Shown piece after piece: positions 8,487-17,094 of a DNA stretch of 64,000 bases (positions within the stretch are counted from its first letter, which is position 1; every line of letters starts with the position of its first letter). Both the position numbers and the translations under genes were made by a program. The notes beneath the pieces were generated by a model. That model saw only the letters and a list, made by a program, of their open reading frames with translations. It was not told the DNA's origin and did not search any database. Where the stretch lies: contig PKFB01000021.1 of the NCBI GenBank assembly GCA_002919305.1, positions 124,001 through 188,000 on the forward strand. Reading direction: 5' to 3'. The DNA is from Actinomycetales bacterium (GTDB taxonomy: Bacteria > Actinomycetota > Actinomycetes > Mycobacteriales > Micromonosporaceae).

Positions 8487-9692
8487 TCACCGATCGGAAT
8501 CCCCCCAGATCGACACACCGGTCTCGGCGTCGAACACATGGATCCGTTCGGTGTCCACCGCCACGCTGATCGTGTCGCCCTCGCGTACCCGCGACCGGGG
8601 GTTGAACCGGGCAACCAGATCCGTGCCGCGTGAGGTCGAGCCGCTGGGCACCTCGTCCGCGCCGATATCCGCGGCGAGTTCGCGGGTGTCCTCGGTGACG
8701 ACTTGAGGAACGTTGAGAGAGAAGTGCACCAACAGATCCGATCCCAGTGCCTCCACCAGGTCCGCGGTGGACTGCAGGATCGCCGACTTGTTGGAGCTGA
8801 TCGAGGCGTCCTCCATGTCCTCAGGCCGGATCCCAACCGCCACGGGCCGATCCAGGTATCCCCGCAGCGCCGGCCGCTCTTCCAGGAGCTTCCCTGGGAC
8901 GGGAATGCTCTGGTCACCGAGGGTGAGGGTCAGATCGTCCCCGTTCCGGCTGAACACACCCTGAACCAGGTTCATCGCCGGCGACCCGATGAAGCCCGCC
9001 ACGAACAGGTTCGCAGGCCGGTCGTAGAGCACCTGAGGGGGCGCGACCTGCTGCAAAACACCCTTACGCATCACCGCGACCCGGTCCCCGAGTGTCATCG
9101 CCTCGGTCTGGTCGTGGGTGACGTAGATCGTGGTGACCTGCAGATCCCGCTGAATTCGGGCAATCTCAGCCCGCATCTGTACACGCAGTTTGGCGTCCAG
9201 GTTGGACAGTGGCTCGTCCATCAAGAACGCCGCAGGCTCTCGGACGATCGCTCGTCCCATCGCCACCCGCTGCCGCTGACCACCTGACAGGGCGCGGGGC
9301 TTACGGTGGAGGTACTCCTCCAACCCCAACGTGCGAGCCGCCTGCTTGACGCGGCGGTCGATCTCATCCTTGTTGAGCTTGCGGAGCCGCAACCCGAACG
9401 CGATGTTCTCGTACACATCCAGGTGGGGGTACAGCGCGTAGCTCTGGAAGACCATCGCCACGTCGCGGTCCCGCGCAGGCACCTGGTTAACGACGCGATC
9501 CCCGATCCGTAGCGTTCCCTCGCTGATCTCCTCCAGACCGGCGATCATCCGTAGTGCCGTGGTCTTACCGCATCCGGACGGCCCGACGAGGACGAGGAAC
9601 TCACCATCGGCGATATGCAAATTCAGGTTGTTGACCGCCCGCGTACCGTCCGCATAAACCTTGCCGACGCCTTCGAGGACAACCTCGGCCAT
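8487..9692 (-). CDS. Sugar ABC transporter ATP-binding protein, MsmK/UgpC type
   Basis: A 401-aa energising ATPase. Walker A is GPSGCGKTT, the signature is LSGGQRQRVAMGRA, Walker B is AAFLMDEPLSNLD, and the H-loop is VTHDQ. A C-terminal OB-fold/TOBE regulatory part covers about residues 240-400, as in MsmK, UgpC and MalK. I place the start at the ATG at 9692 (MAEVVLEGVGKVY), six bases after GGGAG. An upstream in-frame ATG at 9758 lacks a ribosome site. In most actinomycetes one MsiK ATPase serves many sugar importers. Here a copy is physically linked to its importer. Confidence 0.94.
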   Translation of the reverse strand: MAEVVLEGVGKVYADGTRAVNNLNLHIADGEFLVLVGPSGCGKTTALRMIAGLEEISEGTLRIGDRVVNQVPARDRDVAMVFQSYALYPHLDVYENIAFGLRLRKLNKDEIDRRVKQAARTLGLEEYLHRKPRALSGGQRQRVAMGRAIVREPAAFLMDEPLSNLDAKLRVQMRAEIARIQRDLQVTTIYVTHDQTEAMTLGDRVAVMRKGVLQQVAPPQVLYDRPANLFVAGFIGSPAMNLVQGVFSRNGDDLTLTLGDQSIPVPGKLLEERPALRGYLDRPVAVGIRPEDMEDASISSNKSAILQSTADLVEALGSDLLVHFSLNVPQVVTEDTRELAADIGADEVPSGSTSRGTDLVARFNPRSRVREGDTISVAVDTERIHVFDAETGVSIWGDSDR

Positions 9693-9838
9693 CGTCTGCT
9701 CCCGGTTCCGACTCGACAATCCATGCCCCGGACCGGTACCCGGATGCGAGAACCACATGCACGGAGCGTCACGACAGACACCCCCATGAACGGGTCGCTA
9801 CCGGGTCAATACGGCGTCGGAGCACGCCTGACCGCTAC

Positions 9839-9853
9839 GTGATGGATCATCAC
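9839..9853. promoter_or_regulatory. Inverted repeat, candidate operator of the sugar operon
   Basis: GTGATG-GAT-CATCAC, perfect 6-bp arms with a 3-bp spacer, about 150 bp upstream of the ATPase start. The regulator is unknown; no lacI-type gene lies nearby in the window. Confidence 0.35.
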
Positions 9854-9940
9854 CCACGTTTCACACGTATGTCAGGCGCTCGTGATTCCGTCTTCAGGCG
9901 CAGTGACCATTTCGAAACATGACACCGAGAGCGTGGAGGG

Positions 9941-9957
9941 GATCACTATCAGTGATC
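9941..9957. promoter_or_regulatory. Inverted repeat, candidate operator of the sugar operon
   Basis: GATCACT-ATC-AGTGATC, perfect 7-bp arms with a 3-bp spacer, about 250 bp upstream of the ATPase start. It shares the GTGAT core and 3-bp spacing with the repeat at 9839, which suggests one dimeric regulator. Confidence 0.4.
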
Positions 9958-10190
9958 AGGCGCAAGTGGTGCACTCAGCGCCTGGGATCCCACCTGCCGT
10001 CACGCGGTGAAAGAATCCAGGTTCCGCTCATCACTTCAACGCCGCCCCAGCTTTGTCTTCTCTCCAGCTATGCGGGCGGAGCAGGTGATGACATCCCAGG
10101 AAATACCGAAAAGTGCGGCTGAACTCAACGGTGTTCCGAAAGAATCTCGCGTTAGCGGCGCGACATGTGCGGTTGGAGCGTGAGGCCAGG

Positions 10191-10236
10191 AAAACGAAAC
10201 GCCCGGTTCATCCCTGGGGATCCGCCGGGCGTTTCG
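10191..10236 (-). terminator. Rho-independent terminator of tRNA-Ser(CGA)
   Basis: The arms CGAAACGCCCGG (10195-10206) and CCGGGCGTTTCG (10225-10236) are perfectly complementary. On the minus strand they are followed by TTTTCC. Confidence 0.85.
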
Positions 10237-10248
10237 CCTTCTCAGCAG

Positions 10249-10335
10249 CGGTGGCGGCGGGATTTGAACCCGCGGAGGGCGTGAACCCTCACACGCTTTC
10301 GAGGCGTGCTCCTTAGGCCGCTCGGACACACCACC
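10249..10335 (-). tRNA. tRNA-Ser (anticodon CGA)
   Basis: On the minus strand the acceptor stem GGTGGTG pairs with CGCCACC (one G-T pair). The anticodon loop CTCGAAA gives CGA, there is a long variable arm, and the T-arm is GGGTTCAAATCCC. The 87-nt length fits class II tRNA-Ser. CCA is not encoded. Confidence 0.96.
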
Positions 10336-10615
10336 GGGGCTTAGCCTACCGGATGAGTCCTAGCGAGTTACCAGGGTGGCTGGCCGCTTCAGTCAACACG
10401 CCTCGACACATCAAGCGACGACGTACCAAGCCTCGACGTCTCTGAGTCGATTCGGCCCCCGCTCCCCCTCTGTCACGGCTGTTCCCTCACGCCGGCTAGC
10501 CGGTGAAGCGACGCGCCCGTCAGCTCCTGAAAAGAGTTCCTGCGATCGGCTTCCCTCCCCTCACCCAGCCCTCTACCGTCGAAGAAATCAAGCCACCCCG
10601 AGCCGAGGAGTGCTC

Positions 10616-11194
10616 ATGGCTGACACCAACCGTTCATCGGTACTGATCATCACGGGGGACGCCGCGGAATCCTTGGAGGTGATGTACCCGTACCAGCGTC
10701 TGCTGGAGGAGGGGTACGAGGTCCACATCGCGGCACCCAGCAGGAAGCGACTCCAGTTCGTGGTCCACGACTTCGTGGACGGCTTCGACACCTACACCGA
10801 GAAGCCGGGGTACACCTGGCCCGCCGATCTCGCGTTCGCGGAGGTCCGCCCCGAACGATATGTCGCGTTGGTGATCCCGGGAGGCCGGGCCCCGGAATAC
10901 ATCCGCAACAACGGGGACTGCCAGCGGATCGTCAAGCACTTCGCGGAGCACGACAAGCCGATAGCGGCGATCTGCCATGCCTCCCAGGTCCTGGCTGCGG
11001 CGGGTGTGCTGGCCGGTCGGCGTACCTCCGCGTACCCCCAACTCGCCTGCGATGTCCGGGCAGCGGGAGGCGAGTACGTCGACGGGGACGCGGTGGTGGA
11101 TGGCACCTGGGTGACCGCCCGGGCCTGGCCCGACCACCCCGCCTGGATGCGGGCGTTCATGGAGGTGCTGCGCAACAAAGCTCCCGTCCGCTGA
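10616..11194 (+). CDS. DJ-1/PfpI family protein (ThiJ-like glutamine amidotransferase fold)
   Basis: A 192-aa cytoplasmic protein. The flavodoxin-like fold carries the nucleophile-elbow Cys in AICHASQVLAAAG (ICH), an acidic partner and the family motif VALVIPGGRAPEYIRN. The start is ATG at 10616 after CCGAGGAG; the longer frame from 10376 has no ribosome site. PfpI relatives act as deglycases, chaperones or peptidases, and the substrate cannot be told here. The gene stands alone between tRNA-Ser and a VOC gene on the opposite strand. Confidence 0.9.
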   Translation: MADTNRSSVLIITGDAAESLEVMYPYQRLLEEGYEVHIAAPSRKRLQFVVHDFVDGFDTYTEKPGYTWPADLAFAEVRPERYVALVIPGGRAPEYIRNNGDCQRIVKHFAEHDKPIAAICHASQVLAAAGVLAGRRTSAYPQLACDVRAAGGEYVDGDAVVDGTWVTARAWPDHPAWMRAFMEVLRNKAPVR

Positions 11195-11220
11195 CACCAC
11201 ACACCGGTACCCAACGAACC

Positions 11221-11301
11221 GATACCGGGTGCGGGGCCGCGGGCGTCTAGGGTGCCCTGCCGGCTCGGTCGGCACGCCCGGCCCCGTATCCGGTTCGTGA
11301 A
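11221..11301. terminator. Long imperfect hairpin between convergent genes
   Basis: ACCGGGTGCGGGGCCG near 11226 is imperfectly complementary to CGGCCCCGTATCCGGT near 11279-11294. Its position between the PfpI stop and the convergent VOC gene fits a bidirectional terminator. Confidence 0.4.
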
Positions 11302-11388
11302 CTGGGGTACGCCGATCGAGTGCGCATAGCGCGCCACCGCACGAGCTACCCGGCGTACCCCTGCGTGTCTGGGCCGTGTCCAGGCCAA

Positions 11389-11793
11389 TCAGGAATCGCT
11401 GGCAGGCAGCGGACAGTAGAGGTCCACGGCGTTGCCGTCGGGGTCCAGCACGGTGGCGTAACGCTGCCCCCATGGGGCGTCCCATGGCTCATGGATTCCC
11501 TGGTACCCCAGCTCGGTGAGGCCACGGTACGTGGCATCCACTTCGCTCGGGCTGTCGCATCGGAAGGCGAGCGCTATCCGTGGGCTACCGGACGGCTCCT
11601 GCCAGTTCGGGTCGATGCTCCGCGCCACCTCCACCGTGTCCCAGGCCAGCCGCACCCCACCCGGCAACGTCACCTCCACGTGCGGCTCCTGGTCGGCCTC
11701 GGACGGCAGATCCAAGCCGAGGCGCCGGTAGAACGCCAGCGACCGTGCCATGTCGGACACCGTCAGGGCAAAGAAGTCCAACTGGAGCGCCAT
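11389..11793 (-). CDS. VOC (glyoxalase/bleomycin-resistance fold) family protein
   Basis: A 134-aa protein with two beta-alpha-beta-beta-beta halves: LDFFALTVSDMARSLAFYRRLGL at the N-terminus, and YATVLDPDGNAVDLY carrying the usual metal-ligand position at the C-terminal end. ATG start after GGGAGGGGCG. Members include glyoxalase I, dioxygenases and antibiotic-binding proteins; the substrate cannot be predicted. It is not clearly in an operon. Confidence 0.85.
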   Translation of the reverse strand: MALQLDFFALTVSDMARSLAFYRRLGLDLPSEADQEPHVEVTLPGGVRLAWDTVEVARSIDPNWQEPSGSPRIALAFRCDSPSEVDATYRGLTELGYQGIHEPWDAPWGQRYATVLDPDGNAVDLYCPLPASDS

Positions 11794-11951
11794 CGCGCCC
11801 CTCCCTCACTGTCTGTGATTACACGGTTGAAGTACTCATCGACTGCTGTGTTCCTGACGCCACTGTAAGGAGCTGACCGACAAAAACATGGGGAAACGAT
11901 CCTCCGGGGTGGATCCAGCGGCCCGCACGCCCGCTGGCAGGATCGACGGAC

Positions 11952-12662
11952 ATGAGTACGCACATCGCGGCGAAGCCCGGTGAGATCGCTGAACGGGTCC
12001 TACTCCCCGGTGATCCGCTCCGGGCCAAGTGGATCGCCGAGACCTTCCTGGAGAACGCACAGTGCTACACCACGGTGCGTAACATGCTCGGCTTCACCGG
12101 CACCTACCGAGGAGTTCCGGTGTCCGTGCAGGGTTCAGGCATGGGGATGCCCTCGGCCTCCATCTACGCGCATGAACTGTTCGCGGAGTACGGGGTGAAG
12201 ACCCTGGTGCGGGTGGGCAGCGCGGGAGCGCTGGCCGATGATCTTCAGCTGCGTGACGTGGTGGCCGCGATCGGCGCGAGCACCGACTCAGCGATGAACC
12301 GGCAGCGTTTCGACGGGCTGGTGGACTACGCGGCGGTGGCGGACTTCGACCTGCTGCGCCGGGCGGTCGACGTCGCGGCGGAGCAGGGTATAGGGCTGCG
12401 GGTCGGGCAGATCCTGTCAGCGGACGCGTTCTACACCGACCGGGAAGACCTCTACCACAAGCTGGCCAACTACGGTGTGCTGGCGGTGGAGATGGAAGCG
12501 GCCGGCCTGTACGCCCTGGCGGCCCGGTTCCGCGCCCGGGCTTTGGCGATCGTGACCATCAGCGACCACATCGTACGGGGTGAGCGGCTCCCCGCCGAGG
12601 ACCGGGAGCGTTCTTTCGCCGACATGGTCCGGATCGCCCTCGATACGGTCATCTCTTTTTGA
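11952..12662 (+). CDS. deoD: Purine-nucleoside phosphorylase, DeoD type
   Basis: A 236-aa enzyme of purine salvage that splits purine nucleosides with phosphate to base and ribose-1-phosphate. The length is that of the hexameric bacterial DeoD family. Family motifs are [14 protein letters not shown] (phosphate and base site), [25 protein letters not shown], and [13 protein letters not shown], whose Glu and Met contact the sugar, followed by ISDHI with the catalytic Asp. ATG start at 11952. It ends at a strong bidirectional terminator. Confidence 0.95.
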   Translation: MSTHIAAKPGEIAERVLLPGDPLRAKWIAETFLENAQCYTTVRNMLGFTGTYRGVPVSVQGSGMGMPSASIYAHELFAEYGVKTLVRVGSAGALADDLQLRDVVAAIGASTDSAMNRQRFDGLVDYAAVADFDLLRRAVDVAAEQGIGLRVGQILSADAFYTDREDLYHKLANYGVLAVEMEAAGLYALAARFRARALAIVTISDHIVRGERLPAEDRERSFADMVRIALDTVISF

Positions 12663-12684
12663 GCTTCTCTCTTCAGCCCTCAAG

Positions 12685-12732
12685 CCCGCGATCCAGGGGA
12701 TGTGTTGTTCCGATGTTCCCCTGGATCGCGGG
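12685..12732. terminator. Bidirectional hairpin terminator between deoD and the efflux operon
   Basis: Perfect 15-bp arms (CCCGCGATCCAGGGG and its complement) with an 18-nt loop, placed between the convergent deoD and ABC permease genes. Confidence 0.8.
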
Positions 12733-12773
12733 ACATTGAGACGGAACTTAAGGAAAGGGGTGAACCAGAGGGG

Positions 12774-13967
12774 TCAGGGCGTGGTCAGGGCCTCGGTCGG
12801 GGACAGCCGGGCGGCCCGCACCGCCGGATAGATGCCCGCTAACCCACCGATGAGCAAGGCGGCGCCTAAGGCTCCCCCGATCACCCACGGAGGCACCAGG
12901 ATCGGCCAGTCCTGCGTGAGGGCGTACCCCATCGTCACCGCGACACCGAGGATCACGCCCGCGCCGCCTCCCAGCCCTGACAGCAGCAGCGACTCGACAA
13001 GGAACTGCAGCCGGATGTGCCCCTGGGTGGCTCCCAAGGCCCGCCGCAGCCCGATCTCAGAGCGCCGCTCTAAAACCGAGATGATCATGGTGTTGGCTAC
13101 TCCTACTCCGCCGACCAGGAGCGCCACCGCACCCAACCCCAGCAGCAGCCCGGTGAACGTGGTGTCCACAGCGTGCTGGGCAGCTAAGGCGTCGGAGGGT
13201 CGGCTCACCTCCACCTCCTCGGGGTGTTCGGGATTAGCGGTACGCGCGAGCACCCCCCGCACCTGCTCGACGGCGTCCTCCGTTGAACGCTCGTAGATCG
13301 TCGTCGGGTGCCCGTCGAACCCCAGGTACTCTTCAGCGGCCTCCCAACCCACCAACGCCGCGGTATCCAACTCCGGGGCGAGGGGCACCGGGTTGAGGAT
13401 CCCGATGACGGTGAACCACTGCTCCCCCAGCCACACCTGAACGCCCGGCCGGGTGATGCCCAGATACCGCGCACTATCGGAGCCCAGCACCACGGTCGGG
13501 TATCGGGCGGTCGCGGCATCCAGCCAGGACCCTTCGGCCACCGTGCCGCTCACGGTGTCGAGCAGGTCAAGCTCGCTGGCGAGCACCGCGATCCCATTGG
13601 TGCGATTGGGATTGATGTGCTCATTGCGGTAGACGTAGGTGTCAGGCACATCCCCCGTGGCGGCCACCGCCGTGACCGGGCCGATCCGCGCCACCATATC
13701 CGGCGCCTCTTGAGGGAGGACGGCCTGTTCACCCAGGATGCTCTGTCCTGGACTGACCGTCAGCAGATTGGTGCCCAGCTGCTCGAGGAACCGGTCCAGG
13801 TCGGCGCGACTGGAGCTGGAGATCCCCACCACCGCCACCATGGCGGCGATACCGATAGAGATCCCCAAGGCAGACAGCAACACCCGTAGCGGACGGGTAC
13901 GCAAACCGGCGCTACCGACTCGCAACAGGTCCATCGGTCGCAGCGGCGCCGGACGGAGGACTCTCAT
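12774..13967 (-). CDS. MacB/FtsX-type ABC transporter permease
   Basis: A 397-aa permease with one N-terminal span (about 25-50), a large extracytoplasmic domain (MacB_PCD, about 60-260), and three C-terminal spans of the FtsX type with the motif [21 protein letters not shown]. It overlaps the ATPase gene by four bases. With the ATPase and the adaptor it should form a tripartite-like export or lipid-peptide stress pump. In Gram-positives such MacB sets often export antimicrobial peptides; the substrate is not known here. Confidence 0.92.
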   Translation of the reverse strand: MRVLRPAPLRPMDLLRVGSAGLRTRPLRVLLSALGISIGIAAMVAVVGISSSSRADLDRFLEQLGTNLLTVSPGQSILGEQAVLPQEAPDMVARIGPVTAVAATGDVPDTYVYRNEHINPNRTNGIAVLASELDLLDTVSGTVAEGSWLDAATARYPTVVLGSDSARYLGITRPGVQVWLGEQWFTVIGILNPVPLAPELDTAALVGWEAAEEYLGFDGHPTTIYERSTEDAVEQVRGVLARTANPEHPEEVEVSRPSDALAAQHAVDTTFTGLLLGLGAVALLVGGVGVANTMIISVLERRSEIGLRRALGATQGHIRLQFLVESLLLSGLGGGAGVILGVAVTMGYALTQDWPILVPPWVIGGALGAALLIGGLAGIYPAVRAARLSPTEALTTP

Positions 13968-14734
13968 CGCGTACCCCCCTCGGAGCCGAGGTCGTCGGGG
14001 ACGCGGGCTGAAACGGAGTCCGGGGCCAGGGCAGGGGCAGAAGCGGGGGCGTCAGAGACGGTGTCGGAGACAGAGCTGTCGGCAACGATCCGGCCATCCT
14101 GAATCCGGATCTGCCGCGGCAGACTCGCCGCGATCTTCTGATCGTGGGTGATCACCAGGATCGTCGTCCCCCCGTCGTGCAGCTCCCGCAGCAGCGCCAT
14201 CACCTCCGCCCCCGCCGTGCTGTCCAGATTCCCCGTCGGTTCATCCGCCAGCAGCAGCGCTGGTTCCCCCACCACCGCACGCGCGATCGCGACTCGTTGC
14301 CGTTCCCCACCCGACAGTTGGTGCGGCCGGTGCGTCAACCGGTGTCCCAGTCCGACCCGCTCCAGCGCCGTCGCGGCCAGCTCCCGGCGGCGGCTCAGCG
14401 GTACGCCTGCGTACAGCAGGCCGTTCGCCACGTTGTCCAGCGCCGATACCCCCGGGGCGAGGTGGAATTGCTGGAACACGAACCCGATCCGTCGCGCCCG
14501 CAGTGCCGACAACTGGCGGTCCGACAGCGTCGACACGTCGTAGCCGTCCACCTCGACCAGGCCCGACGTCGGCCGATCCAGGGTGCCGATCAGGTTGAGC
14601 AGCGTGGATTTCCCCGAGCCCGACGGCCCGACAATCGCCGCCATCGTGCCTGCGGCCACCTCAAGCGAGACCCCACGTACCGCCGTGACCCCGCCCGGAT
14701 ACTCCCGCCACACACTCTCCAGACGGACGATCAT
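13964..14734 (-). CDS. MacB/LolD-type ABC transporter ATP-binding protein
   Basis: A 256-aa ATPase. Walker A is GPSGSGKST, the signature is [14 protein letters not shown], Walker B is [13 protein letters not shown], and the H-loop is VITHD, typical of the LolCDE/MacB clade. After residue 225 there is an Ala/Ser/Asp-rich tail that is not part of the fold. It overlaps the adaptor gene upstream and the permease gene downstream by four bases each. Confidence 0.93.
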   Translation of the reverse strand: MIVRLESVWREYPGGVTAVRGVSLEVAAGTMAAIVGPSGSGKSTLLNLIGTLDRPTSGLVEVDGYDVSTLSDRQLSALRARRIGFVFQQFHLAPGVSALDNVANGLLYAGVPLSRRRELAATALERVGLGHRLTHRPHQLSGGERQRVAIARAVVGEPALLLADEPTGNLDSTAGAEVMALLRELHDGGTTILVITHDQKIAASLPRQIRIQDGRIVADSSVSDTVSDAPASAPALAPDSVSARVPDDLGSEGGTR

Positions 14735-15795
14735 TCCGCCACTCCGACCACGGTGCCTTCAGTGATGCCCTCACCGCTGATCTCTACGTAGCCGTCAGCG
14801 AACATCCCGGTGTCGACCGCCACGATCTCGCTACCGGTTTCGGTGATCACTTCGACGCCGTAGCCGCCTTCCCGAAGCGCAAGCAACGCGGTCACCGGCA
14901 CTGTGAGCACGTTCTCGCGGCGTTCCGCCTCAACCCACACCACCACGGGTGCGCCATCCAGTTCGCCGAGCGCGTCCTGATCCTCGATGGTCACCGTCAC
15001 CCGCAGCGTCGCCGCGCTGGGGTCACTCTGCCCCTGCTCGTCCCCGGAGGCCTCCGCCACCGAGGCCACGCGGCTCACGGTCCCCGCCACCCGGGTACCG
15101 TCGGGCAACTCGACCTCCACGGCGGTGCCCTCCGGTACCAGCTCCTGTCGGGAGGCCGCGATCTCGCCGATCACTACCCGACTGGTCGCCGTGTAGTCGT
15201 ACACCGTTGTCCCCGGGGTGAGCTGATCCCCGGTGCGGACCTGTACCTCAGCGACCCGGATGGCGGCTGGCAGGAACACCACCCGCCCGAGATCGACCAC
15301 GCCGGTCACCTCCAAGCCGTGGTCCTCCTGCCATTCCCGGACCGCGGCGGCGGTACGCGCGGTGTACTCGCCATCCACCGTGAAGCCGTCGTACCCGAGG
15401 GCAGCCAATCCGTTCTCGAGCTGTTCGACGTCCTCGCCATCGCTGCCCGGGCCGAGCTCGCGGTACATCGGCATCATCCCCGCCATCAGGAAGACGGGCT
15501 GATCGTCTACCCGATAGAGGGTCTGCCCGGGCGAGACCACCGCACCGATCTCCGGAAGCCAGGTGACGATGCCGGACACGGTGCCCCGCAGCGGCACCTC
15601 ATCCCCGTACCCGAGGGTGCCGTCCAGTTCGGTTTGCTCCACCAGCGTTCGCCGAGTCACTTCGGCGGTGGCGACCGACGGAGCATCGCTGGTCGTCGGC
15701 GCACCCCCGGAGCTACCAAACCCCCAGATGGCGGCTCCGATCGCAAGTATCCCCAGCGCCGCACCGCCACCTGCGAACCAACGCCGAGCCCTCAT
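14731..15795 (-). CDS. Efflux periplasmic-adaptor-like protein with peptidoglycan-binding domain
   Basis: A 354-aa protein with one N-terminal span (about 7-28), a biotinyl-lipoyl-like segment ([20 protein letters not shown]), an inserted PG_binding_1 helix bundle (about 120-165: [30 protein letters not shown]), and C-terminal HlyD/MacA-type beta domains. Such peptidoglycan-binding HlyD proteins are the Gram-positive counterpart of MacA and pair with MacB transporters. ATG overlaps with both neighbours indicate tight coupling in the operon. Confidence 0.9.
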   Translation of the reverse strand: MRARRWFAGGGAALGILAIGAAIWGFGSSGGAPTTSDAPSVATAEVTRRTLVEQTELDGTLGYGDEVPLRGTVSGIVTWLPEIGAVVSPGQTLYRVDDQPVFLMAGMMPMYRELGPGSDGEDVEQLENGLAALGYDGFTVDGEYTARTAAAVREWQEDHGLEVTGVVDLGRVVFLPAAIRVAEVQVRTGDQLTPGTTVYDYTATSRVVIGEIAASRQELVPEGTAVEVELPDGTRVAGTVSRVASVAEASGDEQGQSDPSAATLRVTVTIEDQDALGELDGAPVVVWVEAERRENVLTVPVTALLALREGGYGVEVITETGSEIVAVDTGMFADGYVEISGEGITEGTVVGVAE

Positions 15796-16304
15796 GCGCC
15801 GCCCTCCAGGATGTGTTGGCAGGCCTCTTGGGCTTCCTCAATCTCCCCCGGATCGGTATCGGGCCCTTGAGACACCACGATCGGTCCGCCCGGCTCCGGG
15901 TCCTGCATGTCCACGCCGTGCTCCCGCATGCACTGGGCGTACTCCCGCTGCCGCTCGTCGTGTTCTGGATCCCGGTAGTATCTGCCGCCTTCGGGCGCTA
16001 GCTCATGGCAGATCTCCTGGGCCTCCTCGTACGCCTCCTGGTCAAACCCCGGGCCGTGGGTCTGCATTATTTCGCCATTGGGCCCCGGATCAGGCATATC
16101 GATACCTTGCTCCCGCATGCACTCGACGTACCGGCGGGACTGCTCGACAGAGTCGAGACTCTCCTCCGCTTCCCCTGGGCTCACCGCCGCGCTCGGGTCA
16201 TCAGCCGTCACCACTTCACTGCCGTTGTTCTCACCGCCACCGCAGGACGCCAGCGTCAACGCCAGCAACGGCACGGTGACGACTCTCGCGATTCGTGTCA
16301 GCAT
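15792..16304 (-). CDS. Lipoprotein with duplicated CMREHGIDMPDP motif, efflux-operon leader gene
   Basis: A 170-aa secreted lipoprotein, first gene of the efflux operon. The signal peptide ends in a lipobox (LTLASCGGG). The mature part holds two copies of an about 50-residue module, each with a Cys-Met-Arg-Glu core (ECMREQGIDMPDPGPNGEI and QCMREHGVDMQDPEPGGPI) and a second Cys about 25-35 residues on. This suggests two disulfide-linked or metal-binding repeats. I chose ATG 16304; a GTG at 16322 is possible. Similar lipoproteins accompany MacB-type genes in actinomycetes. The function is unknown, and substrate capture is a guess. Confidence 0.8.
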   Translation of the reverse strand: MLTRIARVVTVPLLALTLASCGGGENNGSEVVTADDPSAAVSPGEAEESLDSVEQSRRYVECMREQGIDMPDPGPNGEIMQTHGPGFDQEAYEEAQEICHELAPEGGRYYRDPEHDERQREYAQCMREHGVDMQDPEPGGPIVVSQGPDTDPGEIEEAQEACQHILEGGA

Positions 16305-16353
16305 GCCGGTCAGTCCAGCCACCGGGGCATAAACCTGTCGTCAGCGTTTTCGC

Positions 16354-16372
16354 TTACGGATTCCTTACGGAT
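16354..16372. promoter_or_regulatory. Tandem direct repeats, probable OmpR-family response-regulator site
   Basis: TTACGGAT occurs twice, at 16354-16361 and 16365-16372, an 11-bp period. OmpR/PhoB regulators bind as head-to-tail dimers to such repeats. The site sits between the efflux operon and the divergent response-regulator gene, so it could control both. Confidence 0.55.
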
Positions 16373-16418
16373 CACGGAGGAGGATGGGAGATCAGGGCTG
16401 GATCCAGGAGGGGTACGC

Positions 16419-17075
16419 GTGCGGGTGTTGGTTGTGGAGGACGAGCGGATACTCGCCGACACCATCGCCGAAGGGCTGCGCCGCCACTCCCTGGCGGTTG
16501 ACGTGGCCTATGACGGAGACGCGGCGCTGGAGCGCCTCGGGGTGAACGAGTACGACGTGCTGATCCTGGACCGGGATCTACCCACCATCCACGGGGACGA
16601 GGTGTGTCGAAGCGTGGTGGAGAGCCGCTCCGGCACGCGCGTACTCATGCTCACCGCCGCCGTCCAGGTAAGCGATCGGGTGTCCGGCCTCGCTCTCGGC
16701 GCCGACGACTACCTGCCGAAGCCGTTCGCCTTCGCCGAACTCGTGGCGCGGGTACGCGCGCTGGGCCGCCGGTCCCGCACCGCGTCGCCTCCCATCCTCG
16801 AACGTGCCGGCATCCGCTTGGACCCCAACCGGCGGGAGGTACAACGCGACGGGCACTTCGTGCGGCTATCCCGAAAGGAGTTCGCGGTTCTCGAAGAGCT
16901 GCTCCGTGCAGAGGGTGCCGTGGTGACGAGTGAGCAGTTACTGGAACGGGCATGGGATGAGCACATCGATCCGTTCACCAACGTGGTACGCGTCACCCTC
17001 ATGACGCTGCGGCGCAAGCTCGGCCCGCCCCCGGTGATCGAGACCGTCCACGGCGTGGGGTACCGCATCCCATGA
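16419..17075 (+). CDS. OmpR/PhoB-family response regulator
   Basis: A 218-aa cytoplasmic transcription regulator. The receiver domain (1-115) has the acidic pocket E7/D8, phospho-acceptor Asp51 (LILDRD), Thr in MLTAA and Lys in YLPKPF. The C-terminal winged helix (about 125-216) ends in GVGYRIP. The start is GTG at 16419, after the ribosome site AGGAGGGG. It precedes its histidine kinase by 19 bp and is divergent from the MacB operon, which it probably controls. Confidence 0.94.
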   Translation: MRVLVVEDERILADTIAEGLRRHSLAVDVAYDGDAALERLGVNEYDVLILDRDLPTIHGDEVCRSVVESRSGTRVLMLTAAVQVSDRVSGLALGADDYLPKPFAFAELVARVRALGRRSRTASPPILERAGIRLDPNRREVQRDGHFVRLSRKEFAVLEELLRAEGAVVTSEQLLERAWDEHIDPFTNVVRVTLMTLRRKLGPPPVIETVHGVGYRIP

Positions 17076-17094
17076 CTCCCCAAGGTGGTGGCGC

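Larger units (their letters stand above)
9693..10190. other. Regulatory region upstream of the sugar ABC operon
   Basis: About 500 bp without a gene. It holds two inverted repeats suited to operators, listed separately at 9839 and 9941, and TTTCGAAA at about 9911-9918. The remainder towards the tRNA-Ser terminator shows nothing recognisable. Confidence 0.5.

Noticed and set aside
10634-11485. Minus-strand frame of 283 codons opposite the PfpI gene
   Set aside because: Arg/Pro/Gly-rich translation typical of GC-rich antisense frames. The plus-strand gene has intact motifs.
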